From Blakeslea trispora (lineage: Eukaryota > Mucoromycota > Mucoromycetes > Mucorales > Choanephoraceae): a DNA stretch of 64,000 nucleotides. Location of the stretch: contig JAIWNE010000107.1 in assembly GCA_025331445.1 (NCBI GenBank), positions 52,085-116,084 on the forward strand, in the 5' to 3' direction. Below the pieces are notes generated by a model. That model made no database searches and was not told the DNA's origin. It was given only the letters and a program-made list of their open reading frames with translations. Below, piece after piece: positions 53,501-64,000 of the stretch (position 1 is the stretch's first letter; each line of letters opens with the position of its first letter). A program made the position numbers and the translations under genes.

Positions 53501-54295
53501 GCATTTCCAGTCATGTACGTAGGAAAGAAAGGGACTAAAGAAGGTCGATTAGTGGTGCAATTTCAAGACTTGAACGCTGTCACAAAGAAAGACCCATGGC
53601 CGTTGCCTTCCATTACGCATTTAATGGAAACATACCGAGAAGCCAATTTTTTCACCACTATGGATCTTCTCAAAGGTTTTAACCAAATCGTAGTAGAAGA
53701 CGAATCTATCCCAAAATTGACAATGACTACTCCTTGGGGTTGCTATTCTTACAGAGTAATGCCATTTGGTATAGTGAATGGACCTGCCTGTTTTTCTCGA
53801 GCAATTTACCTAGCAATGCAAGAATTCCTAGACCAGTTCGTCACGACGTACATCGATGATATAACTATCTTTTCGAGAACGTTCGAGGAACATTTGGGTC
53901 ATATCCGACGTATACTAGAAAAATTGAGACAAGTCAATATGGTCGTAAAGCCCACTAAGGGCAGTATAGCTGCTAAAGAAGTAGAAGTGTTGGGTTTTGT
54001 TGTGTCAAGTCGAGGAATAAAGCCAGGCCAAGCTAACGTGGACAAGATCGTGAATTTCTCGAGACCTAAGAACAAGACAGATATCCGAGCATTTAGCTCT
54101 TTGGCAGGATTTTATAGAAGACACATCAATGGGTTTAGTGATATTGTCGCACCAATGAATGATTTATTGAAAAAGTCTTCCAAGTTCGAATGGGGTCCAG
54201 CCCAAGAAAAGGCATTTTTGAGCATGAAACAATACATTCAAGAAGCGACCGTACTCAAATATCCCGATCCAACGCCAAATACAAACTCTACTGTG
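53501..54295 (+). pseudogene. gypsy-5 reverse transcriptase, same frame after the stop
   Basis: Continues with FPVMYVGKKG, LVVQFQDLNAVTKKDPWPLP, FFTTMDLLKGFNQI and YIDDITIFS (near 53855), typical RT palm motifs. The frame becomes non-coding near 54280, where a single missing base in a run of A (CCAAATAC) shifts the remainder. Confidence 0.9.
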
Positions 54296-55959
54296 ATGCA
54301 AGTGATCTTGGTATTGGAGGAGTATTAGTGCAGTATGATACAGAAACAAAGTGCGATCGACCGGTGTGCTTTTTATCGCGAAAGCTTACGCCCGCAGAAA
54401 TGAAGTATCCTACTGTCGAAAAGGAATGTCGCGCTTTGGTTTTCTTACTGTTTCGATTAAGAAGATACGTACTTGATAAAGAATTGGAGGTCTATACCGA
54501 CAGTTCAGCAGTAAGATATCTGTTCACTAAGTCTAAACCTAGTAGTCGACTGCAACGATGGATGGTCGCGGCACAAGAATTCCGTTTCAAGGTCTACCAC
54601 TTGCCAGGCAAGCAAAATGTTGTGGCAGACACCATGTCTAGGTACCCACCAACTTCCATTGAAGCTGTTGACTTGACATCTCCGGATGAGTACTTGTTCA
54701 ATACGTGGTTTGCTGATTTCTCAATCAATAACGATTACGAAGAAAATTTAAAACAGATATTACTTGTTTTAATCAAGCTAGCAGAAGGAGAGCCATTGGA
54801 ACAAGACGAGAAACAAATAGGTTTGCGATACAAAATCAATGAAAAACGAGAGCTGTTCAGAAAAGTTGGTGATTGGTTCGTCAAGATCCCCAAGATACAC
54901 GAGAGAAAAGCAATTCTAGAAGAGGTCCATGACGGACATGGGCATTTCGGACAAGAAGCTACGTGGACAAGACTCTACAATTACTATTGGTGGCCAAAGG
55001 CATATCAGGAAACTAAAGAATATGTAAAGACCTGTTTAAACTGTCAAATCCATGCTTACCTACCAAACAAAGTCAATACAGAAGGCACAGTCAAGGTCCA
55101 ACGGCTCTTTAAAACATTTGCAGTAGACTTCGTGGGTCCTTTTGACGAAAGTTATGCTGGAAACAAATATCTATTGGTAGCAGTAGACTATTATTCTAGT
55201 TGGCCAGTTGCCAAGGCGGTCAAAGCAGCAGATTCGAAAGAAATAATCAAATTCCTTTACGAAGAGTTGTTCTGTGTATTTGGCCCTTGTAGGATTTTAA
55301 CTGATAATGGGTCACATTTTCTTAATCAAGAAGTCAAGAACTTTATGGAATACGTCAATAAGAGACACCGTTTTATTGCACCTTACCGGCCTCAGACAAA
55401 TGGCAAAGTAGAACAATTGAATGGAACATTAGTTAGAGGAATTAAAAAGATGGCAGATGATAACACAAAAACTTGGGATACATTGATACATCCAATGTTG
55501 TATGCGTATCGAACTAAGATCCACCAAGACCTGAAGATATCTCCGTATGAAGCACTCTTTGGAACGGCACCATTGTTGCCTGATATGGATCAATTACAAT
55601 TGTTAGGTAAAAAGATAGGTCAGGAAAGGTTGTTCTTCTTGCTGGATCGCAGTTTAGGACAAGAGGATCGTATGTGGGCAAAAGTAATGAAAGTGATTGA
55701 AGCGAGAAAAGGGATCGAAATTGGTGATCAAGTCCTTAGAACCAGAGCACTGAAACGCGGGAAACTGGACTCAAACTACCAACACAAACCATATACAGTT
55801 ATAGGAAGATTTCACAAGAATACGTTTATTTTGATTGATTCGCAAGGTAGAAAACTCAAGCGCGCTATTAACGGAGCCCATTTAAAAAAATTCAACGTTC
55901 GAGATAGTTCAACATTGAAGGTTTTCAAGAATAAAAAGGGGGATGATGAAATCTATTAG
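54280..55959 (+). pseudogene. gypsy-5 RNase H and integrase after a one-base frameshift
   Basis: The coding frame resumes with KLYCDASDLGIGGVLVQYD and YTDSSAVRYLF (RNase H). Integrase follows: HHCC domain (HGHFGQEATWTRLYNYYWWP...CLNC, near 54935-55045) and DDE core with VDFVGPF, LTDNGSHF and NGKVEQLNGTL (55125-55430), then a C-terminal domain (YTVIGRFHKNTFILID) ending at 55959, 12 bases inside the 3' LTR. Aside from the upstream shift it is free of stops. Confidence 0.92.
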
Positions 55960-56270
55960 TATTTTAAACCACTATTGAAATTCCCCTTCAAAATTCCATT
56001 ACTACTTTTACAATTTACACATAAATATAAATCCCACAAGTGTAATTCTTTTCTTCTTTCTTTGGTTCACCAACAAAGTTGTTATTACCAGAACTAGAAA
56101 AAGTAAGAACTAAACACTATTTTCTTTTATTATTCTTTTATTAACATATAAATAAAGCCATCTATATATTATTGATAAAAGTCAAGAGTATTATTTCAAG
56201 ATAAATATTTGGTTAAACTCTATCTGGAACTCTGAACCCAAAGCCCTTTTTAGGAAGTCACCAGATTTCA
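55947..56270 (+). repeat. 3' LTR of gypsy-5
   Basis: 324 bp partner of 50759-51082; TGAAATC...GATTTCA terminal inverted repeat, then TSD GTAC. Confidence 0.94.
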
Positions 56271-56298
56271 GTACTCAATTATCACCTAGTATTATTTG

Positions 56299-56465
56299 TT
56301 CCCGCATTTAGTTGTAAGACAAAAATTTGCAGGGAAAAAAAATCCTAAATTTTACAAGCTAATGACAAAATTTTTTCTCCACGCTTTAACTTCAAGCACC
56401 AGGCTTGCGTGTTTTTTTTCATCATCTGTTTTCTAAATCACAGCAACCGCATTTCAAATTTTGCT
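56299..56465 (+). repeat. left terminal inverted repeat of KDZ element
   Basis: Inverted partner of 63735-63902; the main difference is a short stretch near 56341 (ATCCTA against AATAATAT). Confidence 0.92.
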
Positions 56466-56519
56466 GTAAACTTATTATTCATAAATCAGATAGACATTCT
56501 TTTTTACAAAAAAAACTTT

Positions 56520-59500
56520 TTATTGGATTGCTTCTAAAATCAGAGCGAGTTTGTTTTTGTTTTGTTCTTCTTCAACTTCTTCTTCATCTTCAACTTCTTC
56601 ATCTTCTTCATCTTCTTTTTCAGCTTCTTCAACTTCTTCAGCTTCTTCATCTTTCTCATCTTCAATCATGTTTTCGCCTCCACCTATAAGGGCTTCATCA
56701 GCAGTGTTTGTGACAAACGGCGTCGACAAGAATGTCTCAGCCAGTATTTTATACAAAGCAATATATGTTGCTCTTGCTCAAGCAAGGCAAGATGCTCAAG
56801 CTTGGCAATTGCAATTGCCTTTTGAATACAGACAAGTTTTTTAACGAGGTTGCGGACGAACCGCTTGTCTTCTTCCTAAAGCGAGAGTTCAGCTTTTTGA
56901 TTGAAAAGATATTACATTAACATCAATTCTTTACCTCGAGCAGCATGGCTTCCTCTTCTAGTCGGCACAGACTGTGCCAGTCCAAAACATCTTCGGACAA
57001 CATCAAAGCCTCTTGCTTTGAGAATTTATTGATAGCTGCTTGCAGACTATTAATACAATGTTATTTTTGTTCTTCTTTAGCTAAAGATATATTCATATAA
57101 CAGTTAGTTTCTTTTTCTTTTTCTAGTCATTACATATCAACTTACAACAATTTTCTAACAAATGTTCATTGAGGAACTCAATGACCATTTTGGCATTGGT
57201 AGTGATATTTTTGATTGCAAGAATGAGCCTTGCGGCTTTCTTGGAACCTACATTTACCATCAATGGTGTTATTCAACTGAATCACATGAAGGTGAATGAA
57301 CTTACCATTTTACCGTTGCCGGTGAGCTGCTTCTCTTTAAGTGCGAGAGCAAACACAAAATTTTTGACAAGTATGATTAAAAATCAGTGACTTCAGAGTT
57401 GATTGTTTTTTTTAACAAGTGGTCATACGGAGATGCCACTTCGACTTCTGTTAAGCGGAAAGTGCTGAAGAAGCCTTGGATTTTTTTTTTATGTTTTTTG
57501 ACAAATTTGTCAGGTTTTTCTCTACAAAACGAAATCAGATAATCGATACAAGCTTTGATGTACTTTTGACTTACATTTTTTTAGGTATTGCATTTTCTTT
57601 TGATTTACCAGGTATTGGTATTCTTCTTTTTTTAAAATATTTTTTTTTTGTTTCTTTATACAACGATTTAAGTATCGTTCACTTAATGACAATGACAGCA
57701 ACGTTTTGTTGGTCTGCCATTTTCCTTCAATTTCTTGAATGGTAGTTTTTTTTTGGATGATTTTTTCTTGGTAGATTTTGATATTTTTTTTGTTTTTTCT
57801 TTTTTTTTATAAATTTGCTCGGCTACAAACAGATGATGAGAAGAAAGGCACATGACAAGTTCAATAATAAATAACTTACGCAACTCGAGCATTTTTTGGT
57901 AGGTGAAGTGTTCTACCGAGTCTGTGATTGCCAAGAGGCGGTTTCTACTGGACATGCTCCGCGTCATGGACACGAAACCGTCCAAGTAGGACCAGAACCT
58001 CTCACAGCCCTCGCCGTCAGTACACCCAAAGTTAGGAATGTACTTCGGGTTGTAGTTCACTTGACAAGCCATGGTATGGGCGTATGCATGAAATGCAGTG
58101 ACTCCATACCAGGTGTCTTTTCTTTAGCATAGGATAATTTTTCTAAATATCAACATAGTTAACCTTTGACGCATATGATTACTTAAAATAAAGTAATTTT
58201 TTACCTCCAGGCTTTTCGTACAAGACAGCGATATCGTACATCAACCCATACTTAGTGTTTTCTGGGTTGGTTTTGAGCATATGCCCAACACAGGCCACGG
58301 CGTACTTGTGGCTATGCAAATTGGATGTTAAATTTTTAATAGTCAATGATGAGTTACTGACATACCCTTCACCACCATAGATGTCGTACATGCGCTCGGG
58401 CACGCCATGTCGAGCGCACGAAAGGGAGAAGAGACCGTTTTGGTCAAATCTGCCGTTCGAATTGTTTCTGTTGTTGTTGTTGCTTGCCTTGAATGAGCTG
58501 TCTTCAACAGACTCAGCAAAACACTATTCAATCTATAAGTATGTAATACTAACAGGAATTCGATTAGCTAAGATTTACATCAACTTCTTCGTCAGCATTG
58601 TTTGCATCAGCATCTTCAACTTCTTGTCTTGTTCCCCACAAAGACTTTTCACCAATGGAGAGGGAAAACATTCCATCCACAGGGAGCTCAATTTGAGAAA
58701 CATCCCTTCTACGTTTCATTTGGAAGTTTCCATCCATTGTCACCAGTTTTCGCTCAGTATTCTATGATATTTGGTTCGCATCAGTACTCTATGTTCTGAT
58801 TATTGGTTTTTTGATAATTACCTCACAAGCGAGGCAGTTGTCGGAAATGTCAGAGGCATAGGTTTGCTTGACATGGTCCTTGGCGTAACGAACCAGACGT
58901 CTGTACTTGGTGTACACCGAATTGAGAAGGTCTTTCTTCATTTGGGCGTACTAGACATAGATATATTGTTAAACAATAATGAATTTGAGTACAAGGGAAA
59001 CAAAATTGTTCAGTTACCTTGGGCAACACAGCTTTCTTGCTATAGTGCTGGTTAGAAATGTTCACAAAGCAATGGTTCGAAACCTGACCATTCATTTTCA
59101 GAAGGTGCAGGTAGTCTAGCATTGCAAAGTGGAATGCTCTTCTGGGTGTGACAAGACTTCCAGGCATCAATTGATTGAGCAGAAGCTGGTCAATCAGAGG
59201 ATGACACTGACAGTACTTGACAGCAACCTTTTGAATTGCTAAAAATTTACAGAAAAAAGGTTTTAGAAAACACAATCAAATCAATGACCAATATAACATA
59301 CCATTCAAGAAATAAAGAGTCAGCTCAGCATGTCTTTGGTCATGACAGCAACATTCAAAAGTCCCAAAGTCAACTTTGACTTGGGATAAGTCTGGCTCAC
59401 CATTAAGCTCAAATGACTTGAGAAATAAGTTTTTGAGTCGATCAGACTCATCCACCCACTGCTTGTTGACTTGAGCAGCCTGATTTTTCTTTGTCTGCTC

Positions 59501-59812
59501 TACATCAACCCATTGGTTGTCACCATCATCCATGTCCAGGCCATAATCCAGGTTTTGGTCTACACCATCAAATTGATTGATGGCGTAAGACATTCTGGGC
59601 AGACGCTCATCTTCTTCCTTCTCCTTTCTCTGTCTTTCTTTCTTTTCTCTTTCTTGCCTCAAAAGGTCTTCTTGTTCTTGTCGTTTTTTTCTATTTTCTT
59701 CCATTTCTCTTCCTCGTCTGTAATATTCCTCGACCATTTCCTCGTAAGTTTCCATCTTGAATTTGGGGTATCTGAACCTGGGTAACTTGTAAGCTCTTTT
59801 GCTGTTAGGCAT
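56520..59812 (-). CDS. KDZ transposase, at least eight exons
   Basis: ATG 59812. A charged coiled coil (EENRKKRQEQEDLLRQEREK) opens exon 1. Exons follow with phase-consistent GT-AG introns: exon 2 with CQCHPLIDQLLL; exon 3 with CLACE; exon 4 with VTMDGNFHLKRR (first catalytic Asp); exon 5 with RFDQNGLFSLSCARHGVPERMYDIYGGEG; exon 6 with YGLMYDIAVLYEKPGG (second Asp); exon 7 (58122-57878) with AFHAYAHTMACQVNYNP and GCTDGEGCERFWSYLDGF (Glu). The 3' part includes DWHSLCRLEEEAMLLEV (near 56970) and an acidic tail ending at 56520. I verified frames through exon 7 only; later splices are unresolved. It looks potentially functional. Confidence 0.85.
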
Positions 59813-62226
59813 AGTGGTAATCGAATATATGAATGAGTTGGAATAAAGATTTTATAAAAAGAAAAGAAAAGAAAAAGGTTGTTTCTGTTCCTGAATCATT
59901 TATTAATTTAATTTTTGTAAAATAGAAATTAAGATGATTTGTAATAACTAAAACACTTACGCTTATTATTCTACTATTCATCATGAGCAACTTCTGAATG
60001 GTACAGTTTATTTAAAATTCTATTCAGAAGTAAGCAATTCAGAAATATAGCAGGGGAAAAATAGTTATTTATGACTCTCAAAGCTTTTTCTGTTAATAAA
60101 TTATGCTAATCATGAACGCATAAAATGCGATAACTCTACGAAAAATAGCTATCAAATGACAAGAGTTAGTTCATATAAACTGTCTCTACTTCTAGTTTAA
60201 CTGTACCAAAAAGCAGAAAAAACGAAGAGAAAAAATGAAAAAAAAACATTTTATGTAAACTTGTTGAGATGTTTTTGTATGATTAATATCTCTATTCATG
60301 ATATGAGGTGAAAAACCAACTTTTAAATTTGAGATAACTAGCTTTCTAATAACCTAATGTGCTTAGAATCAATGAAAGACATCAAAATAGTATCTTCTTT
60401 CAACTAACTCGAGAAAAGCTCACTCAAGTATCTCAAAACTTGCGTTTTCAAGCAGGTGTATAAAAAATATGCCTTTTATTCAATTAAACGAGAAAAAAAA
60501 GGTAGAAAGCTGCCTTTTTTTTGTCAATGCGAGATTGCTATCAGAAAAGGGTAAACATCGACTTTTTTATGTGAATACTTGTACTTGCTCACTCAAATGT
60601 AGTAGTTTTTACATTTCATTGATGGCTATTCATTCAAGATGTAGAGTGCTAAATTCACATTCCGAAACTCAAATATTAGAAAATCTACACTTTTTAATAA
60701 CTGATAAACCTTTTGTTTAAAGAAGCCATTGCTGCAAAATGTGACTTATGTACATGTAGCTTTCAAAAACTTCATCAACAGTAATGTATCTCAACAAGCT
60801 ACCACTGAATAGCTCAAAGAAACATGTCTTGTGAAATTCTTGCCAACGTAACAAATCCAAGAGACTTGTTTAAAGCATATTGAAAACTTGACATCACAGA
60901 ATGGACTATTTGTTGCGTAATTTAGCACATAGTTTCTGCCAGGTTTAGAGCATGGAATACACTTAAAGCGAGCAACTCGACAACGTCTTTTTAAGAGTAG
61001 AAGTGTTACTTTTGAATACTTGCAACCATAATCGGCTAATAATTTATCACCTACTAAGCCAAAAACATGATTATCTGTACTTAAAATAAAAAATTTTTTA
61101 TTACTTTGAATTTCTATGACTCATATTTTTTGTCTAATTTACCCTTGTAGTATTTTTTTTATTCTTTTTATCCTTGTCTTTACGCCACCTCATTTCGCTG
61201 CTTTTCTGGAGATGTTGTATATGTGCTAACATAAGCCTAACACAAACCGCCATCTTTAGAAGAGTTCATTTTGAAGAAGTGCGCTCCTTGCTACGTCTCT
61301 ACTTGTTGGTAATCACAGGCAGTTTCATCAGATGCTTTCCTTTTGCTTTTTTCTTGCATCACTGTTTAGCAAGAACCCTCCACGGCTCATCTCGTTCAAA
61401 AAGTAGCTTAGCAAGAACCCTCCATGGCTCATCTCGTTCAAACTGCAGTTTACACGTCTGCAAACATTTTGTTGCCCTTCAAGCAGTTATCAGCATGAAC
61501 AGCTGACTCGTCACAATCAAACGTTGCCTTTGTTTCAATAGAATAGCAAATTTTCTGAACACCATAATAAAACTCTTATCAAACAATATTTCACTTATAA
61601 GCTAGTATCACTGGACTTGCTTAAGCAGTTTTTTTTTTCATGAAAACTTGGTTCTTTGTTTTTTTATACACAAGATAGTGTCATGAGCTTATGTCAGTCG
61701 TGAAGCTGTAAAATCATATTAAAACAATAACAAAATATATAGAAGAAATTTAAACATTTTTATTTTAAAAAAGGCTTATAATATTTCAAACAATCTTCAA
61801 TAGAAGTACAAACCAATCGTGTCTCGTAACAAACTACACTAATGTGTAGGCGTGCGCGACAACGACAGTGTCATTCAACAAGGGGTCAATCATATAGAGT
61901 AGCAAATACATACCTAGTAGCAGAGAGACTGCAGCGTGGCGGCAAGGACAACAGCAAAAGGGACTAAACTTTACAGCATTCTTACGAGATGACTTCTGGC
62001 TTATTGATAACACAAACCTACCTACGTTCGATAGAAAACATAGGCAAGCAAAAGCACTATTTTGTAGAGAGATTGAGAGAGAACAACAGCACAAAAGGCA
62101 AGAACTTACATCACAGACTGTATAGACTCTAAATTTTGTTCATAAATCGGAAAGAAAAACAAAAAATAAAAATTAAGACATGGGGCGTAAAATAAATTAC
62201 AATTGAGTTTTAAAAAACAGGACTGT
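59813..62226. other. 2.4 kb spacer between the two KDZ genes
   Basis: No supportable gene. AT-rich; contains a 36 bp motif repeated with 42 bp period (61365-61442). Short frames at 60469-60720, 61174-61506 and 61834-62094 show no family features. Confidence 0.55.
61365..61442 (+). repeat. two copies of a 36 bp motif, 42 bp period
   Basis: TTAGCAAGAACCCTCCACGG and TTAGCAAGAACCCTCCATGG, each followed by CTCATCTCGTTCAAA. Confidence 0.9.
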
Positions 62227-63466
62227 TTATTGTTGTTCGAGTGGAAGGCGAGAGCGATCAACAACTCTGATCTGACCTTTGAATAGGCTGATCGCTAAAT
62301 CCTTTAGATCTGGAAGGGGAAGCTTTTGAAGTTTGTGTCTGCCCCCAACCAGATCACCTTCCACTCGGGGCCAAGGTTCCAAGTACTGGGCCCTGTTGGG
62401 GTCAATAAACTCCAACCAGTTGACCTGGGGGAGTTTCTTGTTGTAGTGACACTCTACAAAGGATGTTAACATTGACTCATTTCTTGCTGATATGTACTTA
62501 CCCAACAGGGCTTTCAACCGACTTTTTGATGTATTCCTCCAGGACACCCCGCTTTTTTGTTTTCCCCTTGCAACCATCGCTTACTTCAATGTCTTCAAAA
62601 GAACGGACTTGAAGCTTTTCTAAAGCGATGGCTGCAAGGTCAACGGGGCCATTGTCAACCTCTACCTCTAAAAAATAAGAAAAAAGAATTAGATGCTTAA
62701 TAACATATTGCCTGCTTTACATACCAGGTATGAGGTCGTCGGGGTTTTGGCCCTTGCGGACCACCATCTTGTAGAAGATGGATTGTACCCTTTCTTTGTT
62801 CAGGCCAGAGTTGTCCAGGCCAGAGTTGATTCGTTCCTCCAGGAGCTTGCCTATGCCTTGAATGATAGAAAAATAACCGTTATTATAAATTCGTAAGATT
62901 TCTCTGCATTACTTACTGCTATTAGCATAGAAGCCGAAATCATCGAAATGGCCAGCTCTGTCGGTGGCATACACCATGGCAATGTGAGCATTGCACTCCC
63001 GCTTCAAGTACCCAAATAAGGACTTAGCCTTAGACAAATGACGGAGAAAGATTTCACGATCAGCGTCATGGCTCAAGGTTGAAGCCCTGATGTTTGAGAC
63101 TTGAGCAGTCTGCACAAGCTCATCAAAGCCAGGTGTTTGACCCGACTTCAACTCTTTGTACTCCTGACGGATCTGGGCCATGTCCCCTTGGCTCATCTTT
63201 TGGCCACCCTTGAACCGCTTGCTGACCAACTGGTTCCAGGGACTTCTTCCCCTGGGCGTCTTCACGGGAACAAGAAAGTTCTTGAGGTCAGGAATCCAAC
63301 CCTTTGCCACCTTTCCGGCTATCAAAAGACCAACATCTTCAGACTTTTCTTCGGGGTGGTTTGCCAAGTACTCTTGGTAAACATTGTCGACCTTGTCCAA
63401 AAGCTCTCTCAAATCAGGCTTTGCAGCGAGTTGTTCGGGAGTAGCGATGAATTTGTTTCTGAGCAT
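62227..63466 (-). CDS. second KDZ-borne gene, unknown function
   Basis: ATG 63466. Exon 1 (63466-62917) encodes 183 residues with LRELLDKVDNVYQEYLANHPEEK, a segment RSPWNQLVSKRFKGG...IRQEYKELKSG that faintly recalls an HMG box, and HIAMVYATDRAGHFDDFGFYANS. Introns 62916-62857 (GTAAGT...CAAG) and 62724-62668 (GTATGT...TTAG) are clear. A third, 62501-62454 (GTAAGT...TGTAG), joins LLGKY-type sequence to ECHYNKKLPQVNWLEFIDP. The last exon ends VVDRSRLPLEQQ at 62227. Within exon 3 (about 62600-62540) two open frames overlap and I cannot tell whether an indel or an unseen splice links them. No known family recognised. Confidence 0.65.
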
Positions 63467-63734
63467 TTTGTTTGGATTTTAAAAGTAAAGAGAAGAAAGA
63501 AATTCTTACCCTTGAATTTTATCTTTTTGAAAAAAAGGTACAGCTGAGTTCTTCTATTCGCCTAATCCTTGTTTTTTTTAAAGAGGCGAATCACCTAAAG
63601 TAAGCTTTCAAAGCAAATCAATGAATTATCCAGAATATTACTCCGTTTCTGTTTATCTGCATTGAACCAAAAAAAAAAGCAAATTACGAAGAACGCATGG
63701 AACAAAAGCATTCAGAAGGACGATTATTTTCTTT

Positions 63735-63902
63735 AGCAAAACTTGAAATGCAGTTGCTGTGATTTAGAAGACAGATGATGAAAAAAAACACGCAAGCCTG
63801 GTGCTTGAAGTTAAAGCGTGGAGAAAAAATTTTGTCATTAGCTTGTAAAATATATTATTTTTTTTTCCCTGCAAATTTTTGTCTTACAACTAAATGCGGG
63901 AA
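63735..63902 (-). repeat. right terminal inverted repeat of KDZ element
   Basis: Inverted partner of 56299-56465, ending CTAAATGCGGGAA. Confidence 0.92.
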
Positions 63903-63917
63903 TAAAAAATACAAGGT

Positions 63918-64000
63918 GCTTTACCTATATTAAGATAGCTTACATACTTTAAAAGTAAATTGGCCCCCCAAAGTTCCGTATTATTTATGGGGGTGACATT
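63918..64000 (-). repeat. segment shared with element A interior, cut by window end
   Basis: Minus strand matches 19643-19725 (AATGTCACCCCCATAAATAA, CGGAACTTTGGGGG, TTTTAAAGTATGT, TAGGTAAAG). It is probably part of another element A copy or a related sequence continuing beyond the window. Confidence 0.65.

Larger units (their letters stand above)
50759..56270 (+). mobile_element. Ty3/gypsy retrotransposon gypsy-5, Tf1-like single-ORF type
   Basis: LTRs of 324 bp (50759-51082 and 55947-56270), TGAAATC...GA[G/T]TTCA, with few differences. TSD GTAC (50755-50758 and 56271-56274). Gag, protease and RT lie in one frame without a frameshift site. No TGG primer site follows the LTR. A purine tract AAAAAGGGGGATGA precedes the 3' LTR. 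Two lesions break the frame. Confidence 0.94.
56299..63902 (-). mobile_element. KDZ (Kyakuja-Dileera-Zisupton) DNA transposon with two genes
   Basis: Terminal inverted repeats of about 167 bp (56299-56465 and 63735-63902), beginning TTCCCGCATTTAGTTG, differ at only a few positions. Inside are a KDZ transposase gene (about 56520-59812) and a second spliced gene (62227-63466), both leftward. No clear TSD is visible. The identity rests on KDZ protein motifs. It lies next to gypsy-5 and beside a segment shared with element A. Confidence 0.9.

Noticed and set aside
56275..56298. Target duplication of the KDZ element
   Set aside because: ATTATTTG on the left and TAAAAAAT on the right do not match; no 8-9 bp direct repeat found.
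56551..56844. Ser-rich plus-strand ORF
   Set aside because: Antisense of the acidic Glu/Asp tail of the KDZ transposase.

Overview
The window looks like nuclear DNA of a filamentous fungus, most likely Mucoromycota (Mucorales-like). The clues are short GT-AG introns with CTAAC-type branch points, a Crypton of the Ndc10/GCR1 recombinase type, a Mutator-like transposase with a C-terminal OTU protease, a multi-intron KDZ transposase, an AT-rich background and several Ty3/gypsy clades. I recognise no ordinary host gene. Almost the whole 64 kb is transposable elements inserted into one another, and insertion order can be read from target-site duplications (TSDs) and interrupted reading frames.

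Left nest (1-26.3 kb): a Crypton recombinase gene (minus strand, 24831-26318) was cut by a CACCAC-ended element ('element A' copy 1, right part at 10725-12007 plus 24725-24830). That copy received a hAT element (only its end, to 10724, is visible) and a gypsy retrotransposon (gypsy-2, 12008-24720, TSD AAAT). The hAT end received a Tc1/mariner-like element (about 1-10393), which received gypsy-1 (29-7687, TSD AAAC). Gypsy-2 carries a complete 6.1 kb element A copy 2 (17176-23319, TSD GTT) inside its Gag zinc knuckle. A 266 bp MITE sits in the Crypton ORF.

Middle (26.8-45.98 kb): the end of a Mutator-like element (MULE-2, with OTU domain), split by a small old gypsy with 100 bp LTRs (gypsy-4, 26882-31168); an unassigned transposon end; then element A copy 3 (minus), split by a second mariner-like element (34048-41825), which is itself split by gypsy-3 (34376-41013) with identical LTRs and a 1546-codon open pol. 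After that come unidentified coding-like remnants and MULE-1 (a pseudogene).

Right (45.98-64 kb): a complete hAT (45983-50312, TSD CTCAACAA) sits inside the MULE-1 ORF and carries a 12 bp array of about 25 units. Next are gypsy-5 (50759-56270, TSD GTAC), a Tf1-like single-ORF element with a candidate self-priming site, and a KDZ transposon (56299-63902) with 167 bp terminal inverted repeats, a seven-intron-plus transposase gene and a second spliced gene.

The genes form no host pathway; each element carries its own mobilisation machinery. The most intact cassettes are gypsy-1 (separate gag, pol and integrase cistrons plus an extra ORF, with an AAAAAAC frameshift site), the mariner-1 transposase, gypsy-3 pol and the two-gene KDZ element. 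All functional names are inferred from protein motifs read by eye; no database search was run.
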